A stretch of DNA of 64,000 bases, taken from the NCBI RefSeq assembly GCF_000264995.1, contig NW_006767445.1, positions 566,084-630,083 on the forward strand, in the 5' to 3' direction. Position 1 is the first letter of the stretch. Each line of letters opens with the position of its first letter. Of this stretch, positions 21,765-33,003 are shown in pieces. Below the pieces are notes generated by a model. It searched no databases, had not been told where the DNA came from, and saw only the letters and a list, made by a program, of their open reading frames with translations. The DNA comes from Punctularia strigosozonata HHB-11173 SS5. Taxonomy: Eukaryota; Basidiomycota; Agaricomycetes; Corticiales; Punctulariaceae. Both the position numbers and the translations under genes were made by a program.

Positions 21765-24110
21765 ATGGTTTGCACGCGAGCCCTCGTTTGTCTCGGCCTC
21801 GCCTTCACGGCAGCGGTGCAAGCTACCGAGGTCATGCGCCGACCGGACAACTACAAGAGCGCGCCTAACGTCTTTCCCACGGAGAACGTCACGCCGCATG
21901 TCATCCACAAGCGCGCGACGGCGAAGGTGCAGGCAGCTTACTTCACGAACTGGTGCGTGATCCGCGGTGTCCCCGTTGCCACGAGCTGATCGCGTTCCAC
22001 CGGAATCCAGGGGGATCTACGGAGCCAATTTCCGTATGTTACCTATTCCACTTTGCCGCGAACTCTGCTGACGGCCTTCAACAGAACCTACGGACATCGT
22101 TCCGGAAGACCTCACCCACATCATCTACGCGTTCGCTGATGTCCAGCCGGACACGGGCACGATTGTCCTCACCGACTCGTACGCGGACGAGCAGGTCGGT
22201 CCTTCGCTCCATGAAAGACTAGGTCAACGATCTGACCGATCCCGTACTACAGAAACACTTCGACGGCGACAGCTGGGATGACACGGGCAACAACCTCTAC
22301 GGTTGCCTGAAGCAGCTCTACCTCATCAAGCTCGCGAACCGTAACATCAAGACGCTCCTCTCCATCGGCGGATGGACGTACTCGCAGGACGGCCACTTCT
22401 CGTTCGTCACCGACGCCACGAAGCGTGCCACGTTCGTCTCCTCCGCGGTTTCCATGATCCAGAACCTCGGGTTTGACGGCATGTGAGTGGAGGGATCGGA
22501 TGAACGCGCAGCAGGCATTGGTACTGAGGCGGAGACGGTCTGCGCGCAGTGACATCGACTTTGAATACCCCGCAAACGCTGCCGAGGGACAGGGATTCGC
22601 GGATCTCCTGACGTCCCTGCGGTCCGCATTCGATACCCTGGCCACGCAGAACGGTGACACCGTGCCGTATCAGCTTACGGTGAGTATCATAGCCGTCATG
22701 GGAGAACGTATTGCCCACGCCACTATCAGGCTGCTGTCGCCGCTGGTCCCGCCAACTATCAATACTACGTCGTCCCTCAGATGGACAAGGCACTCACATA
22801 CTGGAACCTGATGGTAAGCGTTTACCTACTCGACAGCTAGAAGCTGCCCTCATTTATGAGGTGTCCGCTGCAGGCTTACGATTACTCTGGCTCCTTCTCC
22901 AACATCGTGAGCAAGCGCGATTTTGCTGCCCTCCGACCATCAACTCACGTTTTCCACGCAGACCGCTCCTCAAGATAACGTTTACGGTGGTGCCCTCACC
23001 GGTTTTAGTACCGACGCGGCCATTCAGTGGTACTTCGCCAACGGGGCTACTCCGTCGAAGATCAACTTGGGCATGCCTCTGTACGGCCACGCCTTCGAGA
23101 ACACGGCCGGCATGGGCTCTCCATACGACGGCGTACGATTTCACCCGACTGGAGCCCATTAGCCTGATTGCTCACACCCTGATGTAACCTCAGATTGGCC
23201 CTGGCTCGATCCAGGCGGGAATCTACAGCTACAAGGACCTGCCCATCGCCGGTGCCCAGGTCTTTGAGAACGTCACGGAGATTAGCAGCTACTCGTACGA
23301 CAGCAGCAAGAAGGAACTTGTATCGTACGATACTCCCGACATCGTCAAGCTGAAGACCCAGTATGTCATGGACAAAGGCCTTGCGGGCTCCATGGTGAGT
23401 GCTTCCCCTCACTTCAGGCATTTTTTCAGTGCGTTGATTGCTTTTCAGTTCTGGGACGTAAGTCGTGTCCGCCAGAACCTGGTCTCTGGTGATGCTGAAC
23501 TACGGACAGCTCTCGACGGATAAGGTGGGCACCGACTCTTTGGTGGGAACCAGCCACCAGGCCTACAGTGCTCTCGACCAAACTCAGGTACTGTCCCGTC
23601 CATCGAGATGATGCCGCGAGCCTGCGCTGATGGTCAATCCATTCATTATCGTAGAATCACATCAAGTGAGACTGTCTTGTTTTTTTCATGAACCACGGGA
23701 TGGTACTGATCTCTACGCCACCAGCTACCCCGACAGCGAATGGGATAACATCCGTAACAACATGGCCGGGAGCACCACTTCTACTACCGCCGCAACCACC
23801 ACCGCGCCCGCAACCACCACCGTTGCTCCGACCACCACCACGGCCCAGACCACCACCCCCGCGACCTCCACGACGTCGTCGACGGGCGGATCGCTCACCT
23901 GCGCCGGCGTGGCGGCGTGGAACAGCGCGGTCGCCTACACCGGAGGCCAGTCGGTCACGTACGGTGGCTTCCTCTGGACCGCCAAGTGGTGGACTGAAGG
24001 CGACACTCGTAAGCGCGGAAATCGAACCCGTGCAATGAAAAAAATATCGACTGATCAACTTTCCAGCTGGTGGGGCCGCCGGCGTCTGGACACAAGGGGT
24101 GAGCTGCTGA
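21765..24110 (+). CDS. Secreted GH18 chitinase with Thr-rich linker and CBM5/12-type C-terminus
   Basis: Hydrolyses chitin, either in wall remodelling or in feeding on other fungi or insects. A signal peptide starts at ATG 21765 (MVCTRALVCLGLAFTAAVQA). The barrel follows: VQAAYFTNW, DLTHIIYAFADVQPDTG, IKTLLSIGGWTYSQDGHFSF, the catalytic motif FDGMDIDFEYP (DxxDxDxE, Glu as acid), QAYDYSGSFSNI, INLGMPLYGHAFENT and AGSMFWD. A linker of Thr/Pro/Ala (about 23765-23890) leads to CAGVAAWNSAVAYTGGQSVT and LWTAKWWTEGDTPGGAAGVW, the Trp-rich pattern of CBM5/12. The final intron (GTAAGC near 24009 to CCAG at 24066) gives the end VWTQGVSC. About ten introns; no frame problem was seen. Confidence 0.93.
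23765..23890 (+). repeat. ACC-rich repeat encoding the Thr linker of the chitinase
   Basis: Imperfect ACC/ACG triplets encode Thr with Ala and Pro between catalytic and binding modules. Such linkers are usually O-mannosylated and vary in length. Confidence 0.65.
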
Positions 24111-24359
24111 TGGGAGGAGCCACATATTGGACGCATATCAACATGATCTATCCTTGCTGCTTTCCTTGGGTTCCGAGCTCATCATGTATGTACCAACATC
24201 GCTAGAATGGACCAAAGGCATAGTCAACCCTCTCGAGGAATGCGCTGTTTACACATGCCCATTTATGCCTTGAGTCCCCCCTAGATGCATACAGCCTGTT
24301 GTGCGCCAGGCCCTCACGTCCTGGCCCGAGCATACACGATGATATCCGTGAGAAATGGT

Positions 24360-27300
24360 CTACAAATACAATGACGAGCAGAATATGACTGAATTCGGGC
24401 GTTCGAGCATCTCGGATGCCTTGTCGAACTTTTCTTGGAGCTCGGTGTTCCCGATGACCTTGGCGGCCTGGTTCATCTGGCGCAGCAGCTCCTGTAGGCG
24501 CCTGAACACTCGGATCAAGCTGCCTTCGAATTGGTCCGTTAGCTATAAGCAGAACCGGCATTAGTGTGCGTGTCGTAGGGCGATGGCGATCATTCAATCA
24601 CCTTCAGGATGTCCGAGAACGACGCGCCCCGGCACCACTGCACTACGGCATCCATTAGCTCGACCTTGAAGGAAGAAACGTATTCGTCTTCGACCACGGG
24701 AAGCTTGGACTCTTGTGACACTTTAGCTATCCGTCTCGCGATCTCCTGCATGACACGCAACGGCGCGGCCAACTCTTCCTTCAACTTCGTCACTTGTTCG
24801 CTCTGAGAAACCACGTCAGCTCTAGTGACGAACAAGGATGGATGGCTCACACCTTTTCAGTGAAGACAAAACAGCTGAGCAGTCCGGCGCACTGCTCAGG
24901 AGACAGCGGGTTGAAGACACCGTTGAAGATGAGCTCCGTCAGGAGTAACTCGTCCCCAGTGCTGATCTCGCAAGCAACACGTCCTTTCATGTCCACGATA
25001 TCGGCCGAGTTCGTGAACCCTAGCCTGCGCAGCACCCGTTTGCGGCACTTGAGCTCCTCCAGTTGCAGCACGTCGTTCGTCGCCTGTATGCGCTTCTTGA
25101 GGGCACGTATCCGCTCTCGGGCTTCCTCCTTCTTGGCATACGCCGAGTAGAGCTGGGGTAACCGCGGATCCTTGTGGAGTGGGCTTGAAAACATCTTTTT
25201 CTCGAGCGTGTCGATTTTCTGAGCACCGAGCAGACATTAGTTCATGAACAATAACAAGGTGACAAGGTCGTTTACCTTGATGAGTTCCATGAACTTGGCG
25301 TCGTCAATCTTCATGTTCTCCACTGGATCCAGCAGCGGGATACCGTCTGGAAACCGCTTCTGCACCTCCAACACGCTTTTCCAAGTGGTCTCCCTTGCCT
25401 GAGGCTGGCGTAAGTCCTTTGGTAGGTATATGCGCAAGTGGCTAATCGCGTCGATGGTGCTGAGGAGGACGGGCACAACGAGCGCTTCACTCTTCTCGCC
25501 GGATTTACAGGGCCGAATTCCTCCGGGAGTAGAGGTGGTGACGGAGGACTTGTCTTTAGGGAGGGAGGAGGCAGAGCCAGTAGCGCAATTGAGAAGCACG
25601 TCCAGGATGTACTGCTCGTGCGGAGGAATTTCTTCGGATTTGGGCATTGGTCGGTTCTGTGAGCGTGATAGCAGTTCAGCATATGGTACACCGGAAGTGA
25701 CAAACGTCAATTACCTTGGGCGGGAGACGCTTTTGATAGTTTATGATGATTCCCCAACCGAAATCGAGGTCTTTGTGTTTGACCTTGACCAATCGCCCAG
25801 GCTGGAGGAATGGTAGACTGTACGTAGGATGCGTGACTACCTCCCGGAAGTCGGCTGACATCTGGTCAAGCTGCTGCCTACACTGGTAGTATTCGGCAAT
25901 GGCCTTCTCATCCTCCACCACAATTGCGTCTCTCGCTTCTTCTTCCTTCTTCAGTTCTACGGTCGGGGGTTATCATGTAAGATCGATGCTGTACGCCAGG
26001 TGTAACTCACGATCTTCCAACATCGGAACACCTGCCTGGTTCTGGAATTGGAAGAAACACCGCTCGAGCATGAACTCCGGGCTGATGCCCTCGACCTTCA
26101 TCAAGTTCAGCACCATGTTGTACCCCAGATGGAACGCCGAATCGAGCCTGTCGGCCTCGCCTTTGATCATGTTCTTCGCCGCCGCAGGCTCGAGCTTCTC
26201 GTCGCACATCATGATGACCACACCGCGATCGTCGAGACCTCGTCGACCCGCGCGACCCGACATTTGGATATACTCTCCAGACGACAAATCCCGAAATTCA
26301 CGCCCGTCGAACTTGCGTGTTGCGGTGAAAACGACCGTCTTCGCGGGCATGTTCAAGCCGATGGAGAACGTTTCGGTGGCGAAGAGCGCCTTGATCAGAC
26401 CCTCTTGAAAGAGAATCTCAATCACTTCCTTGAGGATGGGCAACAGGCCTCCGTGATGGATACCGATTCCTCGCTTGAGCAAAGGTAATAAATTGGTGAT
26501 CTGCGGAAGGGAGCGATCGGCGGGCGCAAGGTTCTCGATGGCGTTATTGAAGATATTTGTCACTAGGTCCTGCTCGTCCTGGGTGTTGAACTCCTGTTTG
26601 CTCAGCTGCAGCGCGAGAGCCTCACATTCGCGCTTGCTGAATGCGAAGATGATGACCGGGTTGTAGTTCTTCAGCATGATCATCTTGATGATCTTTGAGA
26701 TATCCGAAGGCCCTAATCTGCCGGTCAGCGGGTCGCGCCTCTGTTACCTGGCACACCTACGCACCTTTCTTGTCTCCACCTTTCTTCGTCTTTCCCTTCC
26801 TGCCTTTTCCGCCACTCTTCGGGTCTGCTGGATCCTCGCCCTGCTTTTCGGCCAACGTGCCCATGGCCTTGCTAAAATTGTCCTCCCTGAACTCGCCTTT
26901 CTCGTTCACCACGAGATATATGCCCTCGCCGCCCGCCGGGAATAGGTAGTGTTGTAACGGTGTAGGTCGGAAGTCTGTGTAGACTACGTGACAGGGTTGT
27001 TCATGGCTCTTCGCAATCCACTCAGCGAACTGCATCGCATTCGGTATCGTGGCGGATAGGAAAACATATCTAACATGGGTAACACGTCAGGATGATTTAT
27101 AAATACGAAAACCACGAGGAAAACGCACCGGACGGAGTGCGGAAGTAAGATGATCGTTTCCTCCCAGACGACACCTCGCTCCTTGTCGCGCATATAGTGA
27201 ATTTCGTCGAAGATGACCCATGCTACTTCACGCATTATCTCGGAGCCACGGTAAAGCATCGAACGCAGAATTTCGGTGGTCATAACAAGACAGGTTGCGG

Positions 27301-28102
27301 AAGGATTGATGGTCACGTCGCCCGTCATAAGCCCCACGTCCCCAAATTCCGCAAGCATTTCACGGTATTTCTGGTTACTGAGCGCCTATACGCGCGTATT
27401 CAAGCTCCGTTCGGATACTAGATTGGGGTCATCGTACGTACCTTTATAGGACTGGTGTATATAACCCTCTGCTTCCTCTCCAAACACTGTGCGATCGCGT
27501 ACTCGGCAACAACTGTCTTCCCCGCACTAGTGTGGGCCGAGACGAGTACACTCTCGTTTCTCTGTATCGCGTGCACCGAGACCTGCTGGAAAGGATCCAG
27601 CGTGAATTTGTAGGTCCGGGCAGGCTTGGCGGGTGGGACATGTTGTGAAATGGGAACGTAGGGATATCCTGGGGGCACAGCAACTTGATGCCTGACCTAG
27701 GCACATGTACAACGGATGGTATGAGCTCATGTTGGAGTGAATAGTATTGAGAGTAATTACTTGGTGCCGCAACTCAAGCCGCGATCCCTCCTCAACACTA
27801 GCACCCGTCAACCCCGCACTGGCGTCAACCTCGCGCTTCGCCTCCGTCTCGAACTCGTCTACGACCACCGGCTTTGGAGACGCTAGACGTGGTTTTTTCG
27901 GCGGTATCTCATGGGCCGTCCGGGATTCCGGTGCATCGCCGTCTAGTTTGCGTTTCGCGCCCCCGTCCGGAGAAGCGATCCGATCAATTTGCATTGCATC
28001 GTGCTCGCGTTCCTGCTGCTCCTCAAGATCCTCCTCTACCTCGTCGACTTCAGGCTCCTCAGGAGCTCCGTCCAGAAAAGAAAACAGGTCGTTGGAGTTC
28101 AT
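24360..28102 (-). CDS. mtr4: Exosome-associated RNA helicase Mtr4 (Ski2-like DExH)
   Basis: Nuclear 3'-5' RNA helicase of the TRAMP/exosome pathway that unwinds rRNA and aberrant RNA for degradation. N-terminus acidic with basic patches ([20 protein letters not shown] ... [12 protein letters not shown]). Then [20 protein letters not shown], Walker [37 protein letters not shown], Walker [38 protein letters not shown] and motif [19 protein letters not shown]. The arch region follows ([20 protein letters not shown]), then the helical bundle with [20 protein letters not shown] and [12 protein letters not shown]. It ends SLYL, as Mtr4 proteins do. The ATG at 28102 is preferred over an in-frame upstream ATG at 28171. 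About nine short introns. Confidence 0.96.
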
Positions 28103-28965
28103 GGCAAGTGGTGGTCCAGAGTAAAGCGCCGAGCTAAAGTCGTGCGGGAAGTTGGTGGAGTATCGGCTCAAATATGTGTGGTTGCGTCTTGGTGCAGTAT
28201 TTCAACGAATAACAGGACGGTGAGCCCCAAACCAAGAGTTCAGGATCTTCGCTCAGCTTGAATCCAGCGGATTCGAAAACCGGGCGGGTGGCTATGCTAC
28301 TTTTAGGTCAGGTGCAGTTCGGCGTTCGCCGAGATCCGGTAGCTTCCGGTAGCGAACAACAACCGTTGAACAACGTCGTCCTTGTATTTCGTCGAGTTCA
28401 TACTTACTTGAGCCCTGGTTCGTTCTCGGCCTTCGTGAGGCAGGGATGGCTCACGGTGACGATTATGGAAACGGTGGCTTTCACATCGGACAAGTGAATC
28501 ATAATCGCGAGCGATCGACCCCGTCGCTCCCGGTATGCGTCGCTGCATGCGCACAGCTCACAATCCGAAGCTCTCACAGGCCGTGAACGTGTCTGCGCAC
28601 AATCAGTCTGCAGGAATACACTGCTTGCTCAATTCTACGGCTGTTACCGTGGTCCGTGGTATTGCGTTTCACTAGCTTTCGGCATCGGATTGATCTACGC
28701 GTCTTTGTACTGGTCTCCACGCGATTCGTCTCCGGAGCCAGCTCCCGTCGCGGCCTGGTGCTCATCTCGGAAGAAGAAGGCACAGGGACGTTGTGGACTC
28801 TTATTGTCCGCCCGAATCTGGACATCGTACGCCTTTCTTGGCGGATCTGCAACGCCAACGACGACCAAGGGCTCGCCGTCTCATACACAGACGCCCACTA
28901 ATTATGCCGCTCATGGGCGCTTTGTTCATGTAATCACTCATCGGCGTACTTATATCGTAGGAGTC
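28103..28965. other. Divergent intergenic region
   Basis: About 860 bases between mtr4 (-) and the single-module gene (+). No supported gene or repeat. Confidence 0.4.
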
Positions 28966-29013
28966 ATGATCGACTGGCACTCCTCATATCTCGTCACAAC
29001 GCTCCTCGCCCCC

Positions 29014-29935
29014 ATGTCTGCAACTCGTCAGGAAAGAATCAATTTCATCGAGGCTCACCGTATTTTCCTTGAAACCATCGATCTCATCGAGGCCAATATC
29101 GACATCTGGAAGGTTCGTACGATCCAACCGATGTCCACTCAGCCTCTTTCTGATTGCTCCTTTTTTTTACTTTCCCCAGAGGGTCAGGAATGACCATTCA
29201 ATCAAAGAACCCAAGATCGCCTCCTCTTATATTCGCATGCCTGACGGTCTACCGAGGGGCCCAGAAACCATTGGAAGAGCTGCATTCTGGGAGATGATTG
29301 CCCGCCCCGAGGCCCCATACTGGCATCGCGTGGAGTCGCTTCAGCCTGCTTCGCCGCAGTACCGTTGCGAACGGGACCGCGGTATCTTCCGACATGTTGC
29401 TCGTCACGCGCACAGTCTCTTCCGGCACTACGGCGATAGAGGTCAGGAAAGCCAAAAGAATAACCAGCTAGCGCTTATGGCGGCGGCGGCGGCGACCTAT
29501 GGATTGATGATTTGGCGTGACAAGGTGGATGCGCAGCCCGAGCGCGCGTATTGGAGAGGGACTGACGAGGAGGTGCGGGACTTGGCTCGTGAGTTGTGGG
29601 AAATCGAGGCCGCGGTGAATGAAGATGCGGATGCGGATGAGGATGAGGATGCGGATGAGGATGAGGATGAGGATGAGGATGAGGATGAGGATGAGGATGA
29701 GGATGAGGACGAGGATGAGGACGAGGACGAGGAAGAGGAAGAGGGAGAGGGAGAGGATGGTAGCAGCACGGATGAGGATGAGGATGCGGATGTAGATGTG
29801 GATGAAGATGAGGATAAGGGTGCTGTAGGTGAAGAGTACGGGCTGAGAGATGGTCAACAACGTGAGGAGTGGTCGAGCTACATGGACGTCGGGCCCATCT
29901 GTGTGCAGCCTGCCGCCGCACTGTACTATCAGTAG
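29014..29935 (+). CDS. Single-module protein of an unrecognised family, Asp/Glu-rich tail (about 284 aa)
   Basis: I do not recognise this family. Exon 1 (29014-29112) encodes MSATRQERINFIEAHRIFLE and TIDLIEANIDIWK. A clean intron (29113-29179, pyrimidine-rich end CCCCAG) leads to exon 2. The module core is ETIGRAAFWEMIARPEAPYW, which matches the pattern I-[GA]-x-A-[AV]-[FV]-W ... P-x-W seen twice in the next gene. After a helical region (LALMAAAAATYGLMIWRDKV and LARELWEIEAAVN) comes a tail of about 65 residues of Asp/Glu. No signal peptide or membrane helix; nuclear or cytosolic location is likely. An upstream in-frame ATG at 28966 would add 16 residues. The acidic tail suggests binding to basic proteins, but that is inference. 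Confidence 0.6.
29621..29820 (+). repeat. GATGAG/GATGCG hexanucleotide-like repeat encoding Asp-Glu
   Basis: Nearly uninterrupted GAT-GAG units in frame produce the acidic tail of the single-module gene. Purity is highest around 29640-29710 and decays to the right, which suggests slippage growth. Confidence 0.8.
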
Positions 29936-30736
29936 ATACGTATATTCATTACCAAGTACTTAGTCTACCGTATTTAGATCACTCGATCGTAATTATAATT
30001 GACTCCTGCTGCTTAGATCTTGTGTCCAACACACAATTCACCTCATTGACGCGTCTACGCGGGCCCTCGCGTCATGAACCGAGGGTGGCTAGTTCTTGTC
30101 GCCGCATTTGGCAGTGTTTGTCTCGGCCGGGCCCTTCTGCTTCCGAAGTCGTCAACGCAGCTGTTTTCATCGATGTATGGAGACGCGGCTCAGACGATGT
30201 TCAGTCACTTATCAGCTTCAGGATCTGCTCATGAACTCCGATGATGTCGCGCGCTGTTAGTCATGGCGATAAGCAACCCAAGTTGACAACGCAGCCAGGA
30301 CCTGCTTCGAGGGACAAATCGGTATGTAGTCAGTTTATACCCGACGTACAAGCCATATACCCGCCGCATACTGAGGCAGTTATCCAGACGCAGATATGCA
30401 AGCTCTATGGGATTTGGGCCATCCGTGGTGCTTTCGCTCCACGATGCTCTCGCGTTATGCGGCCAAGCCCGAATCCCTCTTTGTTCGCCTGGAAAGGAAT
30501 CGGGACGTGCGTCTCGGCTGGTCATAGATACTCTGTGGGTCCATGTTGCACCGTCGCGCACACAAACTACAGCATCATACGCTCCTTGTTCACCCATGGC
30601 TCTTCGTCACGCACGCGAGCCGTAGCGTTGACAAGTTCCTTGTTCAGTGCAGGCCTTAAGTACCGCGACTGTTCAGGACAGGTATGAAGTTCGAAGCCAT
30701 AGAATCTGCCGGTACCGTTCTGCCTCTGCTGCCGTG
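29936..30736. other. Intergenic region between the two modular genes
   Basis: About 800 bases. The only item worth noting is a small frame with a signal-like start at 30074-30244. No further module copy was seen. Confidence 0.4.
30074..30244 (+). CDS. Possible small secreted peptide (56 aa), weakly supported
   Basis: Short frame starting MNRGWLVLVAAFGSVCLGRA, which has the shape of a signal peptide (short basic start, hydrophobic core, small residues). The rest is LLLPKSSTQLFSSMYGDAAQ and a short tail to TGA at 30242-30244. No homologue is known to me, and a 56-residue frame can arise by chance. It lies alone between the two modular genes. Confidence 0.2.
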   Translation: MNRGWLVLVAAFGSVCLGRALLLPKSSTQLFSSMYGDAAQTMFSHLSASGSAHELR

Positions 30737-31939
30737 ATGACGTACAACGCTCGTATCAACGACGCAGATTGTATACAAATCTTCATGGAGTCCATGCGAG
30801 ACCTGGAAGACCGTGTCGAGGAGATAGTGAGTGACGCCGCCCTGCGCCGTATTTGGCAAGTACCAATCACGTTTTAAGCCGCTATGGGACGAATATCTCG
30901 CCAAGGATCACGAAGAAGCTGCAAGGTTCTTCCAACTAACATGGAACGCCAAAGGCGTGGATCCAGAGGATATAGGCATGGCCGTCGTATGGGACATGCT
31001 TGCGGGCCTCGACGAACCGCCTTGGCGAGCTCTCGTCAACGGAGAAAGGCATCTCTACGCAGACATTGCCTATCAAACTAAGGAGCGCTGGTTGTCCCAT
31101 GCCGATGTCGCGTATAGGACACTCGAAGATCTCTGCGAGGCACTTCAGGCCGCTGCAGCCTCAACCTCCGCATTCCTTCTCTGGCACCGCCAACTCCGTA
31201 TCCTTCCGTACCCTCCTCTTTCAACCCCGCGGGCAGAGGCCGGTAGGCCGGTAAGAGTATTACCTACTTGCTTTGAAGCAGCATACGATCCATTCTCCTG
31301 CCATATAGGAATTCCGAGATCACGCTGATTACGACTACCTCTGCCACGTTCTCAATAGTATCGACAACGATGCTGTCCAGTATGCAGTGAGTGCTACTCG
31401 TTTGATGACCGCTTGCGCAAGCATTGAACCATCTTCGATAGCGTGTGCCACAGTGGGATACATGTTATGCCCAATTAATCGAGAGGGTTTCCTCGATGCT
31501 TTCCAAGCCGAAGCGCTCCTTTGGGTCACAAGATATAGCAGCAGCCGTCGTATGGCGCGCGCTCGTTAGCGAGAACGCGCCTCTATGGAGGCAAGCTCAA
31601 CGCTTGAACCTGGTGGCTTGGCCCGGATCCATATACCACGACGAGCGTCGCAAGATCTTACACGGGCTTACGGCGAGGACGCTGCATGTATTCAGCGAGT
31701 GCGAGGGGACAGACAAGATGTGGAATCGTTACTACAAAACCTTAGATGAGGTTGCGTACATGGCGTATTCCTATCTGCGGAAGGAGGGCAAAGTACCTTC
31801 TACCCCGACTTGCGCCGATTTCTGTGGGACATACGACGACATCAACGTTGCTACGAAGAACAGAGATCAGAAGAGGAGGATGGAGGATGTTCCGGACTCC
31901 AATCGCGCGATCAAGAGGAGATTCATTGCGGGTGATTGA
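30737..31939 (+). CDS. Double-module protein of the same unrecognised family (about 347 aa)
   Basis: Four exons join without frame loss: 30737-30826, 30861-31250, 31309-31386 and 31454-31939. Module A has MTYNARINDADCIQIFMESM, then after an intron YQSRFKPLWDEYLAKDHEEA and PEDIGMAVVWDMLAGLDEPP-WRAL. Module B has EFRDHADYDYLCHVLNSIDN, then after an intron WDTCYAQLIERVSSML and QDIAAAVVWRALVSENAPLW. In both modules, and in the neighbouring gene, an intron follows the first helix-like segment, so the unit seems duplicated with its intron. The intron between modules (31251-31308, GTAAGA..TATAG, phase 0) removes what would otherwise be a stop 78 bases later. The tail is basic (RNRDQKRRMED ... AIKRRFIAGD) and could be a nuclear signal. 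No function can be assigned. Module B could instead be a separate gene whose start is hidden, but no ATG in frame supports that. Confidence 0.6.
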
Positions 31940-33003
31940 AGACTCCTTTTATGATATCCGATGCACGCTAACGCATTATATCGGACAGTACCTCCTCAAG
32001 TCGAACATTCTTCGCAAGATTGGAACGCGTACCATGGCGTGGTCGCTCGAGGTCCTGCGCAGGTCAGGCATGTCGCGCGGTTGACGATATGACGTCAGCT
32101 GAGAGTGCATATGAACGATACTCTACGTCCAACGAAGACCGAATTCCTGGTATGATCATTCCCGATACCAGGACGAATAGTGATACCACATTGTACATTG
32201 CTAGCTTACGTTGTACATCGGTTTGCCCAGGTCAAGCTGCCTGACCCTCGATGTCCCTACCGATATCCTATATACCATGTGTATACGTACCTATCCTGAT
32301 CGTTATGAACACGGCTTGAAATTGTTAAATCAAATGTATTCAGCTCGTATGCAAGCTCTTTGCGAGATGCATAGTCTTCATAAACGCGCCTTCCTTTTCC
32401 CCGTGCGGATATTCGCAGGGGAACTACCCGCAACCGGCAGCCCATGAGGTATTCCTTAGGTGCTTACTACGAGTACAAGAGGGTGCAGTATTATCCGAAT
32501 GGACGAGGAAAGTGGGACGCAATGTGGATTGAACGTACTAGGTACGAGTGAAGCCATGTAGGGGAATAAATGACGTGGAACACAAAGCGGATGGGCGGTC
32601 GGAGGAGGGGATTGAAGCTGAACATAGCTAAGATGAGGGGTTTCTAAAATTAGCGATGCAAGGGACGATGTGGCGAGGGATGCGATGAAAACCAGCGAGA
32701 CAGCAAAGCGCGAGCAACAACACGAAGACATGGAGGCAGGTAGGGTATGACAGTCCGTTCGGGCTGATGGGATCGAGTGGAGGCGAGGGACGAGAGGTCT
32801 TCGGCAACTTGCTCGGGCCTCAGTCACCTAAGATGTTGGGCGGCGATTGGACGCGCATGACAGTGCATACAAGACCCGCTCAGGAGCGAAACGGGAGTGT
32901 CTGGGCTGTGGCAGCGTGCCGCAAGAACCAGGAACGCGTCGCATTCCGTCTACCCACGTCAACGGTGTGGAGGCAGGATGACAGACTCGCAGGTTCCTAA
33001 CAC
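31940..33003. other. Convergent intergenic region of about 1.06 kb
   Basis: Lies between the double-module gene (+) and spg1 (-). Several small frames, none matching a family. No repeat seen. Confidence 0.4.

Noticed and set aside
21050-21868. 272-codon plus-strand frame overlapping the chitinase start
   Set aside because: Arg/Pro/Ser-rich without domain, and it runs out of frame into the chitinase signal peptide; treated as noise of promoter DNA.
29468-29860. Antisense frames rich in Ile/Leu, His/Pro or Ser
   Set aside because: They are the reverse reading of the GATGAG repeat; low complexity only.
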